From positions 1 through 64,000 of the forward strand of contig NZ_AKJZ01000023.1 of the NCBI RefSeq assembly GCF_000282055.1: 64,000 nucleotides of DNA. Reading direction: 5' to 3'. Under the pieces are notes generated by a model. That model saw nothing but the letters and a program-made list of their open reading frames with translations. It made no database searches and was not told the DNA's origin. Shown piece by piece: positions 1-8,099 of the stretch (position 1 is the stretch's first letter; each line of letters begins with the position of its first letter). The stretch is from Flavobacterium sp. CF136. Lineage in GTDB: Bacteria; Bacteroidota; Bacteroidia; Flavobacteriales; Flavobacteriaceae. The position numbers were made by a program, and so were the translations under genes.

Positions 1-105
1 TTTTTAAAATTATCTTTTGTAAACATTTAAAATCTATGCTTCTATGTGTTAAATTAACTTTTTTGCTAATTACACCCAACGGGTTATTATAGACAATTCT
101 TAAAA

Positions 106-1239
106 TTACTTACTTAAAAACTCCAAAACAGAATCAGTAATAAATTTAATCTGCTCATCATCTAATTCTGTATGCATAGGCAAAGCAATTACTTCCTGAA
201 CCAATTGATTCGTTACCGGAAATTGTTCTTCTTTATAACGAGAATCTGCGTATGCTTTTTGGGAATGTAACGGAATTGGGTAATAAATTGCGCAAGGTAT
301 ACCTTTATCAAGCAAATATTGCATTAAACCGTTACGGTCAGCGTCAATAATTCGCAAAACATACTGATGAAAAACATGATCATTTTCGCTGGCATCAAAT
401 TTAGGCGTTACAATGTTTTTATGATTTGCAAAAGCCGCATTATATTTAGTTGCCGCTAAACGACGAGCTGTATTGTATTCATCAAGCAAAGGTAATTTCG
501 CATTCAAAACCCCAGCCTGAATACTGTCTAAGCGTGAATTCACACCTACAACATCATGATGGTAACGCTCGTACATTCCGTGATTTACAATCCCACGAAT
601 AATATGTGCCAGTTTATCATCATTAGTAAAAATCGCTCCACCATCTCCATAACATCCTAAGTTTTTAGATGGGAAAAATGAAGTTGCGGCAATATGTCCT
701 ATAATACCAACTTTGCTTTTTGTCCCCGTTTTAGAAATATAATCAGCACCAATTGCCTGTGCATTATCTTCAATAACATATAAATTATGCTCTGCGGCAA
801 TTTCCATAATCGCATCCATATTGGCAGCACGTCCAAACAAATGTACCGGAACAATTGCCTTGGTCTTTGGCGTAATTGCTTTTTTAATGGCATCGATATC
901 TATATTCATATTTACCATATCAACATCAACTAAAACAGGCGTTAATTGCAATAAAGCAATTACCTCTACAGTAGCTGCAAAAGTAAAATCGGCCGTAATA
1001 ACCTCATCACCCCGTTTCAAACCCAAACCCATCATGGCAACCTGCAAAGCATCTGTACCATTTGCGCACGGGATTACATGTTTTGCCCCTAAATAGTCTT
1101 CAAGATTTTTTTGAAATTGATGAACCAACGGCCCGTTTATATAAGTATTTGTATCTAAAACTTCCTGAATCGAAGCATCAACAGTAGTTTTTATTTTTTC
1201 GTATTGACTCTTTAAGTCAACCATTTGAATTTTTTTCAT
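106..1239 (-). CDS. DegT/DnrJ/EryC1/StrS family PLP-dependent sugar aminotransferase
   Basis: This is a 377-residue PLP enzyme of the family that transaminates nucleotide-linked keto-sugars for surface polysaccharides. The N-terminal LKSQY start and the ANGTDAL cofactor-binding segment (about residues 59-65) are typical. The motif FFPSKNLGCYGDGGA carries the Schiff-base lysine near residue 192. Length is normal for the family. The divergent neighbour is Kdo transferase, so a role in LPS or other glycan synthesis is plausible. By overall look it is closest to WbpE/WlbC-type UDP-3-oxo-glucuronate aminotransferases, but the substrate cannot be fixed from sequence. It starts at an ATG 136 bp from the divergent gene. 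Confidence 0.9.
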   Translation of the reverse strand: MKKIQMVDLKSQYEKIKTTVDASIQEVLDTNTYINGPLVHQFQKNLEDYLGAKHVIPCANGTDALQVAMMGLGLKRGDEVITADFTFAATVEVIALLQLTPVLVDVDMVNMNIDIDAIKKAITPKTKAIVPVHLFGRAANMDAIMEIAAEHNLYVIEDNAQAIGADYISKTGTKSKVGIIGHIAATSFFPSKNLGCYGDGGAIFTNDDKLAHIIRGIVNHGMYERYHHDVVGVNSRLDSIQAGVLNAKLPLLDEYNTARRLAATKYNAAFANHKNIVTPKFDASENDHVFHQYVLRIIDADRNGLMQYLLDKGIPCAIYYPIPLHSQKAYADSRYKEEQFPVTNQLVQEVIALPMHTELDDEQIKFITDSVLEFLSK

Positions 1240-1375
1240 TTATCTTTCTTATTTAAAACTAAAGATTTAGATTCAGCACCTAATCTTTAAAACGAAGAAC
1301 AAAAATAGTTATTTAATACCTTCAAACCAATGAAAATAATCGAAAGAAATGTAATTTAGCAGCAAAATTAAACAG

Positions 1376-2605
1376 ATGCTTTTTTTATACAATTTAGTCA
1401 TTTCTATTGCCGGTTTTTTTCTAAAAATCATAGCGCTTTTTAGTCCGAAAATTAAACTTTTTACAGAAGGGCGAAAAAATGTTTTTGCTATTCTTGAAGA
1501 AAAAATAAAACCTTCAGACAAAACAATTTGGTTTCATTCCGCATCATTGGGCGAATATGAACAAGGCTTACCGGTCATCGAAAAAATCAAAGAAAAATAT
1601 CCCTCACATAAAATTATTGTTACTTTTTTTTCACCATCAGGCTATGAGGTCCGTAAAAACAATACTGTCGCTGATGTAACTGTATATCTACCTTTAGACA
1701 CCAAAAAAAATGCAAAACGTTTTCTGAAATTAGTTCATCCGGAGTTGGTTTTCTTCATCAAATATGAATTTTGGCTGAATTATTTAAAAGAACTTAAAAC
1801 AAATAAAATCCCTGCCTATTTAATTTCAGGGATTTTCAGGGACAGCCAAATGTTTTTTAAATGGTATGGCGGTTTCTACAGAAAAGCACTGGAGACTTTC
1901 ACCTATTTCTTTGTTCAGAACCAGAGTTCAAAAGAAAAAATTGAAGCAATCGGGTTTCATAATGTAATTGTTTCCGGAGATACACGTTTTGATCGTGTAA
2001 ACGCCATTTTAGAAAGAGACAATTCATTAGATTTCATTGAAACCTTCAAAAACAATCAAACGACAATTATTATTGGAAGTTCCTGGCCCAAAGATGAAAC
2101 TTTGCTAATTAATTATATTAATCAGGCATCTGAAAATATAAAATTCATCATTGCTCCTCACAATATAAAAACAGATCAAATCCTGAATCTCAAATCTCAA
2201 ATTACAAAATCAACATTATTATTCTCCGAAAAAGAAAATAAAAATCCAGCCGATTACAATGTTTTTATCATTGACACTGTTGGTCTGCTGACCAAAATTT
2301 ACAGCTACGGAACCATTGCTTACGTAGGCGGAGGTTTTGGGAATCCGGGTATCCATAATATTCTGGAACCTGCTGCATTTGGAATTCCAATTGTTATCGG
2401 ACCTAATTATTCAAATTTTGCAGAAGCAACTGAATTAGTAAATCTTGGCGGCTGTATGGTTATTTCCGGTCAGGAAGAATTAAAACAAACTTTTGACCAA
2501 CTGATTACTGATCAGATTTTTCTGAAGGAGAAAGGGCAAATTTGTAAATCATATATCCAGAACAACAAAGGTGCTACAAATCGTATTATGAAAGTAATTT
2601 CCTAA
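1376..2605 (+). CDS. waaA: 3-deoxy-D-manno-octulosonic acid (Kdo) transferase, GT30
   Basis: The 409-residue protein transfers Kdo from CMP-Kdo to lipid A precursor at the inner face of the cytoplasmic membrane. An N-terminal membrane anchor (about residues 1-24) precedes the GT30 signature WFHSASLGEYEQ, in which Glu is the expected catalytic base. The C-terminal half has the GT-B nucleotide-sugar segments YVGGGFGNPGIHNILEPAAFG and GPNYSNF. Length fits flavobacterial WaaA. It is transcribed alone, divergent from the aminotransferase. No intrinsic terminator is obvious after the stop. Confidence 0.95.
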   Translation: MLFLYNLVISIAGFFLKIIALFSPKIKLFTEGRKNVFAILEEKIKPSDKTIWFHSASLGEYEQGLPVIEKIKEKYPSHKIIVTFFSPSGYEVRKNNTVADVTVYLPLDTKKNAKRFLKLVHPELVFFIKYEFWLNYLKELKTNKIPAYLISGIFRDSQMFFKWYGGFYRKALETFTYFFVQNQSSKEKIEAIGFHNVIVSGDTRFDRVNAILERDNSLDFIETFKNNQTTIIIGSSWPKDETLLINYINQASENIKFIIAPHNIKTDQILNLKSQITKSTLLFSEKENKNPADYNVFIIDTVGLLTKIYSYGTIAYVGGGFGNPGIHNILEPAAFGIPIVIGPNYSNFAEATELVNLGGCMVISGQEELKQTFDQLITDQIFLKEKGQICKSYIQNNKGATNRIMKVIS

Positions 2606-2910
2606 TCGAAAAAACAACAAAAATAATTCTATAGCATTGCTTTATTTAAAAAAAACGAACAACATAAGCTTAATTTCATTTCAAGGTGTTATCGAATAAT
2701 TAGACAAAAGCAAAATAAATCACAAATCGCAGAACAAAAGTTCCCAATTTATTTAGCGATATTCAACAGAAATTAATTTATACGGAAAATACAACAATAT
2801 CACCAATTTCTTTCCTTTTGGCATGTTATTTGATAATTAAGCTAACCGAGCGCCAGAGGAAAATATTTTAAAAAAAAAATAAAAAAATATTTTACATATT
2901 AAAAAATTTA
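2606..2910. other. AT-rich intergenic stretch without a recognised gene
   Basis: About 300 bases between waaA and the small lipoprotein promoter contain no convincing reading frame, tRNA or repeat. The last 50 bases are almost pure A/T and lead into the -7 element at 2911. This may act as an UP-like or nucleoid-protein-bound region, but that is inference. Confidence 0.4.
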
Positions 2911-2918
2911 TATCTTTG
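2911..2918 (+). promoter_or_regulatory. Bacteroidota -7 promoter element (TATCTTTG) of the small lipoprotein
   Basis: The element matches TAnnTTTG exactly and lies 38 bases before the ATG at 2956. It is preceded by a very A/T-rich tract. No clean TTG -33 box is visible. Confidence 0.7.
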
Positions 2919-2955
2919 CCTCGAATTAATAATTAACCTTTTATAATAAAGTAAG

Positions 2956-3180
2956 ATGAAAAAAGTATTTTTAAGTTTAGCTGTTGTTGCTGTTTTAACT
3001 GTTGTATCTTGTAAAAAAGCTGATGCTGCTGCTGAGCCAGCTGTAGATTCTACTGCTGTTGCTGTTGATTCTGCTGCTGCTGTAGTTGATTCTGCTGCTG
3101 CAACTGTTGACTCTGCTGCAACTAAAGTTGATTCTGCTGCTGCAAAAGTTGAAGAAGCTGCTAAAGAAGTAAAAAAATAA
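2956..3180 (+). CDS. small heptad-repeat lipoprotein (Lpp-like architecture)
   Basis: The 74-residue protein has a signal peptide ending in the lipobox VVSC, so the mature chain should begin with a lipidated Cys at about residue 19. The rest is a strict seven-residue repeat: VDSTAVA, VDSAAAV, VDSAAAT, VDSAATK, VDSAAAK, VEEAAKE, ending VKK. Val every seventh residue and Ala at the fourth position predict a continuous alanine-rich helix or coiled coil. This resembles Braun lipoprotein in layout but not evidently in ancestry. It has its own strong-looking promoter and terminator, so it is probably an abundant monocistronic envelope protein. No functional name is justified. Confidence 0.85.
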   Translation: MKKVFLSLAVVAVLTVVSCKKADAAAEPAVDSTAVAVDSAAAVVDSAAATVDSAATKVDSAAAKVEEAAKEVKK

Positions 3181-3204
3181 TTAGAACCAAGTTCTAAAAA
3201 TTTT

Positions 3205-3227
3205 AAAACCATCAATGCGATGGTTTT
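3205..3227 (+). terminator. intrinsic terminator of the small lipoprotein gene
   Basis: A nine-base stem (AAAACCATC / GATGGTTTT) with a five-base loop is followed by a T tract, 25 bases after the stop codon. Confidence 0.85.
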
Positions 3228-3257
3228 TTTTTGTGATAAAATCAAACTTTTATCAGT

Positions 3258-3309
3258 AGTAATAAAAAAGAGCATTTTGAATTGATTCAAAATGCTCTTT
3301 TTTATTACT
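3258..3309. terminator. perfect 25-bp inverted repeat, bidirectional terminator
   Basis: Positions 3258-3282 and 3285-3309 are exact reverse complements around a two-base centre. The outer arms are A/T-rich and the core is GAGCATTTTGAAT. It sits between convergent genes, and its right arm contains the TAA stop codon of the YegP-like gene (3305-3307). Confidence 0.85.
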
Positions 3310-3679
3310 CAACAATCTCTTCATTAACTATTTCATCTTCAAAAATCAAATCACCCGACGAGAAGTCCAAAATCTCCGCTTTTGAAGCATACAATACAAT
3401 TTCCTTAATTCCTTTCTGTAAAAGCAATTCTGTTGTGTATTTACGGCTTGTTGCAAAATGAACCTCACCCAACATCAATTTAAAAAAATACTTTCCTCCA
3501 GAACCTTTAAATTTTAAAAACTTAGCCTGTTCTGTATTAATTTTAAACTTTTCAATATCTTCTTCGCATTCAAATTTTAATTCATAACTCAAACTTGTAA
3601 AAATTACTTTCCCCTTCCTGGAAGTAAATACAAATTTATATTCATCATTAAATCTTTTACTAATTACAAAAGCACCCAT
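3305..3679 (-). CDS. YegP/DUF1508-like protein
   Basis: The 124-residue protein opens with MGAFVISKRFNDEYKF. It then has the pattern 'F..TS..GKVIFTS..Y' seen in DUF1508 (YegP) domains, small beta-rich units usually present as one or two copies. A less conserved C-terminal half ends in acidic residues. There is no signal peptide, so it is probably cytoplasmic. The gene is monocistronic and its stop codon lies inside the terminator hairpin. Function is unknown for the family, and the assignment rests on pattern resemblance only. Confidence 0.65.
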   Translation of the reverse strand: MGAFVISKRFNDEYKFVFTSRKGKVIFTSLSYELKFECEEDIEKFKINTEQAKFLKFKGSGGKYFFKLMLGEVHFATSRKYTTELLLQKGIKEIVLYASKAEILDFSSGDLIFEDEIVNEEIVE

Positions 3680-3767
3680 TTACAATTTTAGATTTTAGAT
3701 TAACTAAGACTTACTTAAAATTTGCTTTGCAAATATATTCTTTAGACCGAGACTTTACATAATAAAA

Positions 3768-3794
3768 AAAGCCTCTTCAAAAAGAAGAGGCTTT
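3768..3794 (-). terminator. intrinsic terminator of the tRNA-Leu gene
   Basis: On the minus strand AAAGCCTCTTC and GAAGAGGCTTT pair around a TTTTT loop and are followed by Ts, three bases beyond the tRNA 3' end. Confidence 0.85.
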
Positions 3795-3796
3795 AG

Positions 3797-3882
3797 TACT
3801 CAGAGCGGGACTTGAACCCGCACGAACATTGCTGTTCACTGGATTTTAAGTCCAGCGTGTCTACCAATTTCACCATCCGAGC
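3797..3882 (-). tRNA. tRNA-Leu (anticodon UAA)
   Basis: The minus strand folds as a class II tRNA. The acceptor arm starts GCTCGGA and pairs with TCTGAGT. The D-arm contains TTGGTAGA. The anticodon stem CTGGA/TCCAG holds loop CTTAAAA (anticodon TAA). A long variable arm and the T-arm GGGTTCAAGTCCC follow. CCA is not encoded. Confidence 0.95.
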
Positions 3883-3961
3883 ATTATATCTTTTAGTATT
3901 TTTTAGCTAATTTTTTAAAAAAAATTAATTAAATCAACACCATCCGAGTGTTTTGGTTTTG

Positions 3962-4034
3962 AGCGAAAAACGGGGCTCGAACCCGCGACCTCGACCTTGG
4001 CAAGGTCGCGCTCTACCAACTGAGCTATTTTCGC
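3962..4034 (-). tRNA. tRNA-Gly (anticodon GCC)
   Basis: This is a 73-base cloverleaf on the minus strand. The acceptor is GCGAAAA/TTTTCGC, the D-arm contains AGCTCAGTTGGTAGAGC, the anticodon stem CGACC/GGTCG surrounds TTGCCAA, and the T-arm contains GGTTCGAGCC. It lies 79 bases upstream of tRNA-Leu in the same orientation, so co-transcription is likely. Confidence 0.95.
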
Positions 4035-4184
4035 GTTTCAAATTCTAATAAGAACTGCAACACTTGACTTGTTCTGTATTGCGGATGCAAATTTAGGACA
4101 TTTATTCAATTAAACAAGCCTTTTTTGAAAAAAAATTATACTTATTTTATAACCTTCTGATAACCTAAACTTTAAAACTGAAAA

Positions 4185-6791
4185 TTATTTCCTATTTAGC
4201 ATTCTCTTAATCTCATTCAGCTTCATGAGTGCTTCGACAGGCGTTATCGCATTTATATCGAGACTCAAAATCTCTTCTTTTATCTCTTCTAATAAAGGAT
4301 CATCCAAATTAAAGAAGCTCATCTGCATTTCATCATTTGAAGATTTTACTCCGTTTAATGCATCACTTGAATGATTCTTCTCTAATTTCTTTAATAACTT
4401 CTGTGCTTTTAAAATTACGATTTGAGGCATTCCGGCCATTTTTGCTACATGAATTCCAAAACTATGCGCACTTCCCCCTTTTACCAGCTTTCTAATAAAA
4501 AGGACCGTATCTTTTAATTCTTTTACCGCAACATTATAATTCTGGATTCTCGGCAGCGATTCTGTCATTTCATTCAATTCATGATAATGCGTCGCAAATA
4601 AAGTTTTTGGTTTTGATGGATGTTCGTGCAAAAATTCGGCAATTGCCCAGGCAATCGAAATCCCGTCATAGGTACTGGTCCCTCTTCCAATTTCATCAAG
4701 CAATACCAAACTTCGATCTGAAATATTATTCAAAATAGAAGCCGTTTCGTTCATCTCAACCATAAAAGTAGATTCTCCCATCGAAATATTATCCGAAGCT
4801 CCTACCCTGGTAAAGATTTTATCGACAATCCCCATTCTGACACTGTCTGCAGGAACAAAACTTCCCATTTGAGCCAATAAAACAATCAAAGCCGTTTGTC
4901 TCAAAATAGCCGACTTACCGGACATATTTGGTCCGGTAATCATAATAAGCTGCTGTGTTTCTCTATCTAAAAAAACATCATTGGCAATATAAGGAGTCCC
5001 GACAGGCAGTTGTTTTTCGATAACCGGGTGCCTGCCATTTTTGATCTCAAGCTCAAAAGTTTCATCAATTTCAGGACACACATATTGATTTTCGATTGCC
5101 AATTGCGTAAACGAGCACAAACAATCCAACTGCGCTACCAAATACGCGTTCATTTGAACCGGTTTGATATAAGTTGCAATCCAGGCAACTAATTGCTCAA
5201 AAAGCTCTGTTTCGATTTTATGGATTTTTTCCTCAGCACCTAAAATCTTCGTTTCGTATTCTTTTAACTCTTCGGTAATATAACGTTCCGCATTTACCAA
5301 AGTCTGTTTACGAATCCATTCTGCCGGTACTTTATCCTTATGGGTATTTCGAACTTCAATATAATATCCAAAAACATTATTAAATGATATTTTCAAAGAA
5401 GAAATCCCCGTATTCTCAGATTCTCTTTTTTCAATTCCTTCCAAGTATTCTTTTCCCGAAGTAGAAATAGCTCTTAAATCATCTAATTCTTCGTTGATCC
5501 CTTTTGCAATTGCATTTCCTTTTGCAATCGCAACGGGCGCATCCTGATTTAAAGTTATTTTGATTTTTTCCCTTAATAAATCACAGGCATGCAAACTATC
5601 TCCAATAACTTTTACAGCTTCCTGAGGGCTTTCCAGCGCCAGGGTTTTAATCGGAATAATAGCATCAAGGGATTCTTTCAAATAAACAATTTCACGAGGT
5701 GAAACTTTTCCGGCAGCAATTTTAGAAATCAAACGTTCTAAGTCTGAAATTTGCTTGATTTGATATTGAATATTATGTAAAACTTCCGAATTTGATTTCA
5801 AATACGAAACCACATCATGACGCCCTTTTATTTTATTGCTGTCTTTTAAAGGCAAAGCCAGCCAACGCTTCAATAAACGCCCACCCATTGGCGAAAGCGT
5901 TCTGTCAATCACATCCAAAAGCGTAACTGCATTTGGATTATAACTGTGATATAATTCTAAATTTCGAATCGTAAAACGGTCCATCCAGACATAAGCATCT
6001 TCGGCAATACGCTGAATGGCTGTGATATGCTGCACACGATTATGCTGAGTTTCTGATAAATAATACAAAATAGCCCCGGAAGCAACAATTCCTTCTTTTA
6101 ATTCTTCGACACCAAAGCCTTTTAAAGAAACAGTCTGAAAATGCTTGGTCAAGGTTTCTACAGCATAATCTTCTTTGTAAATCCAGTCTTCCAGATAAAA
6201 ACTATGAAAATCATCCCCGAAAGCAGCTTTAAAATCACTTTTATTATTTTTCGGAACTAAAACTTCACTCGGATTAAAATTCTGCAGCAATTTATCAATA
6301 TACTCTGCGTTCCCCTGGGCCGTTAAAAATTCACCTGTGGAAACATCTAAAAAAGAAATTCCGATATTTTTATTAGTAAAATAAACTGACGCTAAAAAGT
6401 TATTTGATTTAGATTGTAAAACCTCATCATTTAAGGAAACCCCTGGTGTAACCAATTCGGTAACACCACGTTTAACAATAGTTTTAGTCATTTTCGGGTC
6501 CTCAAGCTGATCACAGATTGCTACACGAAGTCCGGCTTTGACCAGTTTTGGCAAATAGGTATTGATAGAATGATGCGGAAAACCTGCCAATGCGGTTTCA
6601 GTTTCAGAACCTGCCCCTCTTTTGGTTAATGTTATTCCGAGAATTTTAGAAGCTCTGATAGCATCTTCTCCAAAGGTTTCATAAAAATCACCTACTCTGA
6701 AAAGCAGACATGCATCAGGATATTTTCTCTTGATTTCGTTGTACTGTTTCATTAAGGGTGTTTCTTTTACCACTTTCTCTTTCGCTGCCAA
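4185..6791 (-). CDS. mutS: DNA mismatch repair protein MutS
   Basis: The 868-residue protein recognises base mismatches and small loops and recruits MutL. The N-terminal mismatch-binding domain has GDFYETF with the intercalating Phe and hydrogen-bonding Glu. The C-terminal ABC-type ATPase has P-loop GPNMSGKS near residue 619 and Walker B/signature [14 protein letters not shown] near 693-706, followed by the switch ATHYHEL. Length is standard. The reading frame begins with TTG (6789-6791), giving [17 protein letters not shown]; the first ATG is 13 codons later. The residues between look like normal MutS N-terminus, so TTG is preferred. The two tRNAs lie downstream on the same strand. Confidence 0.97.
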   Translation of the reverse strand: MAAKEKVVKETPLMKQYNEIKRKYPDACLLFRVGDFYETFGEDAIRASKILGITLTKRGAGSETETALAGFPHHSINTYLPKLVKAGLRVAICDQLEDPKMTKTIVKRGVTELVTPGVSLNDEVLQSKSNNFLASVYFTNKNIGISFLDVSTGEFLTAQGNAEYIDKLLQNFNPSEVLVPKNNKSDFKAAFGDDFHSFYLEDWIYKEDYAVETLTKHFQTVSLKGFGVEELKEGIVASGAILYYLSETQHNRVQHITAIQRIAEDAYVWMDRFTIRNLELYHSYNPNAVTLLDVIDRTLSPMGGRLLKRWLALPLKDSNKIKGRHDVVSYLKSNSEVLHNIQYQIKQISDLERLISKIAAGKVSPREIVYLKESLDAIIPIKTLALESPQEAVKVIGDSLHACDLLREKIKITLNQDAPVAIAKGNAIAKGINEELDDLRAISTSGKEYLEGIEKRESENTGISSLKISFNNVFGYYIEVRNTHKDKVPAEWIRKQTLVNAERYITEELKEYETKILGAEEKIHKIETELFEQLVAWIATYIKPVQMNAYLVAQLDCLCSFTQLAIENQYVCPEIDETFELEIKNGRHPVIEKQLPVGTPYIANDVFLDRETQQLIMITGPNMSGKSAILRQTALIVLLAQMGSFVPADSVRMGIVDKIFTRVGASDNISMGESTFMVEMNETASILNNISDRSLVLLDEIGRGTSTYDGISIAWAIAEFLHEHPSKPKTLFATHYHELNEMTESLPRIQNYNVAVKELKDTVLFIRKLVKGGSAHSFGIHVAKMAGMPQIVILKAQKLLKKLEKNHSSDALNGVKSSNDEMQMSFFNLDDPLLEEIKEEILSLDINAITPVEALMKLNEIKRMLNRK

Positions 6792-6913
6792 ATTAGTATA
6801 TTTTTAAATGAAAATTATGACAGCGAATTTATAATATTTTAAAAGAATATAGAAGAGCTTCAAAAATTAAAATATTTTAAGAATATTTTAAGTTCAGATA
6901 TAAGATTTTTATA

Positions 6914-6921
6914 TAGATTTG
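6914..6921 (+). promoter_or_regulatory. -7 promoter element (TAGATTTG) of the DUF1573 gene
   Basis: Exact TAnnTTTG match, 28 bases before the ATG at 6950. No TTG box is apparent at the usual upstream distance. Confidence 0.55.
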
Positions 6922-6949
6922 TTCATAATTTAAAAAAGACTCTTTAAAG

Positions 6950-7381
6950 ATGAAAAAAATAATTTTATTCGCTATGTTGGCTGTAGTTGGAATTACAGCT
7001 TCTAACGCTCAAAGTACTAAAAAAGCTGTTGCAGCAAAGGTTGCTAAAGTTCAGGGAGCCGGAATGGTTTTTGAAAACGAAACAATTGATTACGGAACTA
7101 TCGCTCATAATGCTGATGGTAACCGTCAGTTTGTTTTTGTAAACAACGGAACAAAACCATTAATCATTACTAACACACAAGGATCTTGTGGTTGTACAGT
7201 ACCTACTACTCCAAAAGAGCCAATCGCTCCGGGTGCTAAAGGTGTTATTGGTGTAAAATATGCTACTGACAGAGTTGGTGCATTTACAAAAACAGTAACT
7301 GTTACTTCTAATGCTGAAGGACAACCTACAAAAACATTAACAATTAAAGGTACAGTTTTACCAGATCCGGTAAAAAGCTAA
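6950..7381 (+). CDS. secreted DUF1573 (ASH-like beta-sandwich) protein
   Basis: The 143-residue protein has a signal peptide ending near SNAQ. A single DUF1573 domain follows at about residues 38-140: 'FENETIDYGTIAHNADGNRQF.F.NNG..PL.I.....SCGCTVP'. The conserved SCGCT motif and the IAPGAKG..GVKY segment are family hallmarks. These domains are Ig-like and periplasmic or surface-located in Bacteroidota, and no enzymatic role is established. The gene is monocistronic, with its own promoter and strong terminator. Confidence 0.88.
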   Translation: MKKIILFAMLAVVGITASNAQSTKKAVAAKVAKVQGAGMVFENETIDYGTIAHNADGNRQFVFVNNGTKPLIITNTQGSCGCTVPTTPKEPIAPGAKGVIGVKYATDRVGAFTKTVTVTSNAEGQPTKTLTIKGTVLPDPVKS

Positions 7382-7405
7382 TCTGAAAACAAAATAAAAT
7401 AATCG

Positions 7406-7435
7406 AAAAAGCTTCCTTATCTTTGGAAGCTTTTT
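7406..7435 (+). terminator. intrinsic terminator after the DUF1573 gene
   Basis: AAAAAGCTTCC pairs perfectly with GGAAGCTTTTT around an eight-base loop, followed by further Ts. Confidence 0.88.
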
Positions 7436-7451
7436 TTATGACCAGAATTCA

Positions 7452-7994
7452 ATGCAAATGAGAAAACTTGAAAATAACGAGTTAGACAGAAAATCTATTG
7501 AGGATTTTAAAAAATCTGAAAAAACACCCCTGATTTTAGTATTAGATGATATCCGCAGTTTACATAATATTGGATCTGTATTTAGAACTGCTGATGCTTT
7601 TTTGGTAGAAAAAATAATCTTATGTGGTATTACAGCTACTCCTCCTAACAAAGAAATTCATAAAACTGCTCTTGGCGCAACCGAAACTGTAATTTGGGAA
7701 CATCATGAGAACGTATTGGAAGTCATTGAAAATCTAAAAAAAGAAAATATACTCACACTAGCTATTGAACAAGTCGAAAGTGCAGTTTTCCTTCAGGATT
7801 TTAAAGTCGAAAAAAATCAAAAATATGCTTTAGTTTTTGGTAACGAAGTTTATGGCGTTTCTCAGGAAGCCGTTGCTATTTGTGACGGATGTATTGAAAT
7901 TCCGCAATTGGGTACTAAACACTCCTTAAATATTTCAGTAAGTGCCGGGATAGTTGTTTGGGATTTGTTTAAAAAAATCAATTGGAATTTATGA
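7452..7994 (+). CDS. SpoU/TrmH-family RNA 2'-O-methyltransferase
   Basis: The 180-residue SPOUT methyltransferase has the three family motifs: LDDIRSLHNIGSVFRTADAF (motif 1, with the catalytic Arg), LVFGNEVYGVS (motif 2) and IPQLGTKHSLNISVSAGIV (motif 3, closing the SAM-binding knot). It lacks the N-terminal substrate domain of RlmB, so it resembles TrmH/YibK-size enzymes acting on tRNA. The exact nucleotide target cannot be told. ATG at 7452 is used; a second ATG two codons later is equally possible. Confidence 0.9.
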   Translation: MQMRKLENNELDRKSIEDFKKSEKTPLILVLDDIRSLHNIGSVFRTADAFLVEKIILCGITATPPNKEIHKTALGATETVIWEHHENVLEVIENLKKENILTLAIEQVESAVFLQDFKVEKNQKYALVFGNEVYGVSQEAVAICDGCIEIPQLGTKHSLNISVSAGIVVWDLFKKINWNL

Positions 7995-8099
7995 CATATG
8001 TAAAAATTGTCGTTTTTTAAACAAAAAAGTTGATTCATAGCATTTATTTTATAGATCTCTTAACTACTTTTACTAAAAGAGTTACGAAATTAATTTGCC

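Noticed and set aside
1..105. Feature at the left edge
   Set aside because: The first 105 bases hold only AT-rich intergenic sequence downstream of the aminotransferase. No terminator hairpin or gene could be supported.
2892..3290. 132-codon minus-strand frame opposite the small lipoprotein
   Set aside because: It is a shadow of the heptad repeat: repetitive plus-strand codons leave the other strand open. It lacks a promoter, and the plus-strand gene has a signal peptide, promoter and terminator.
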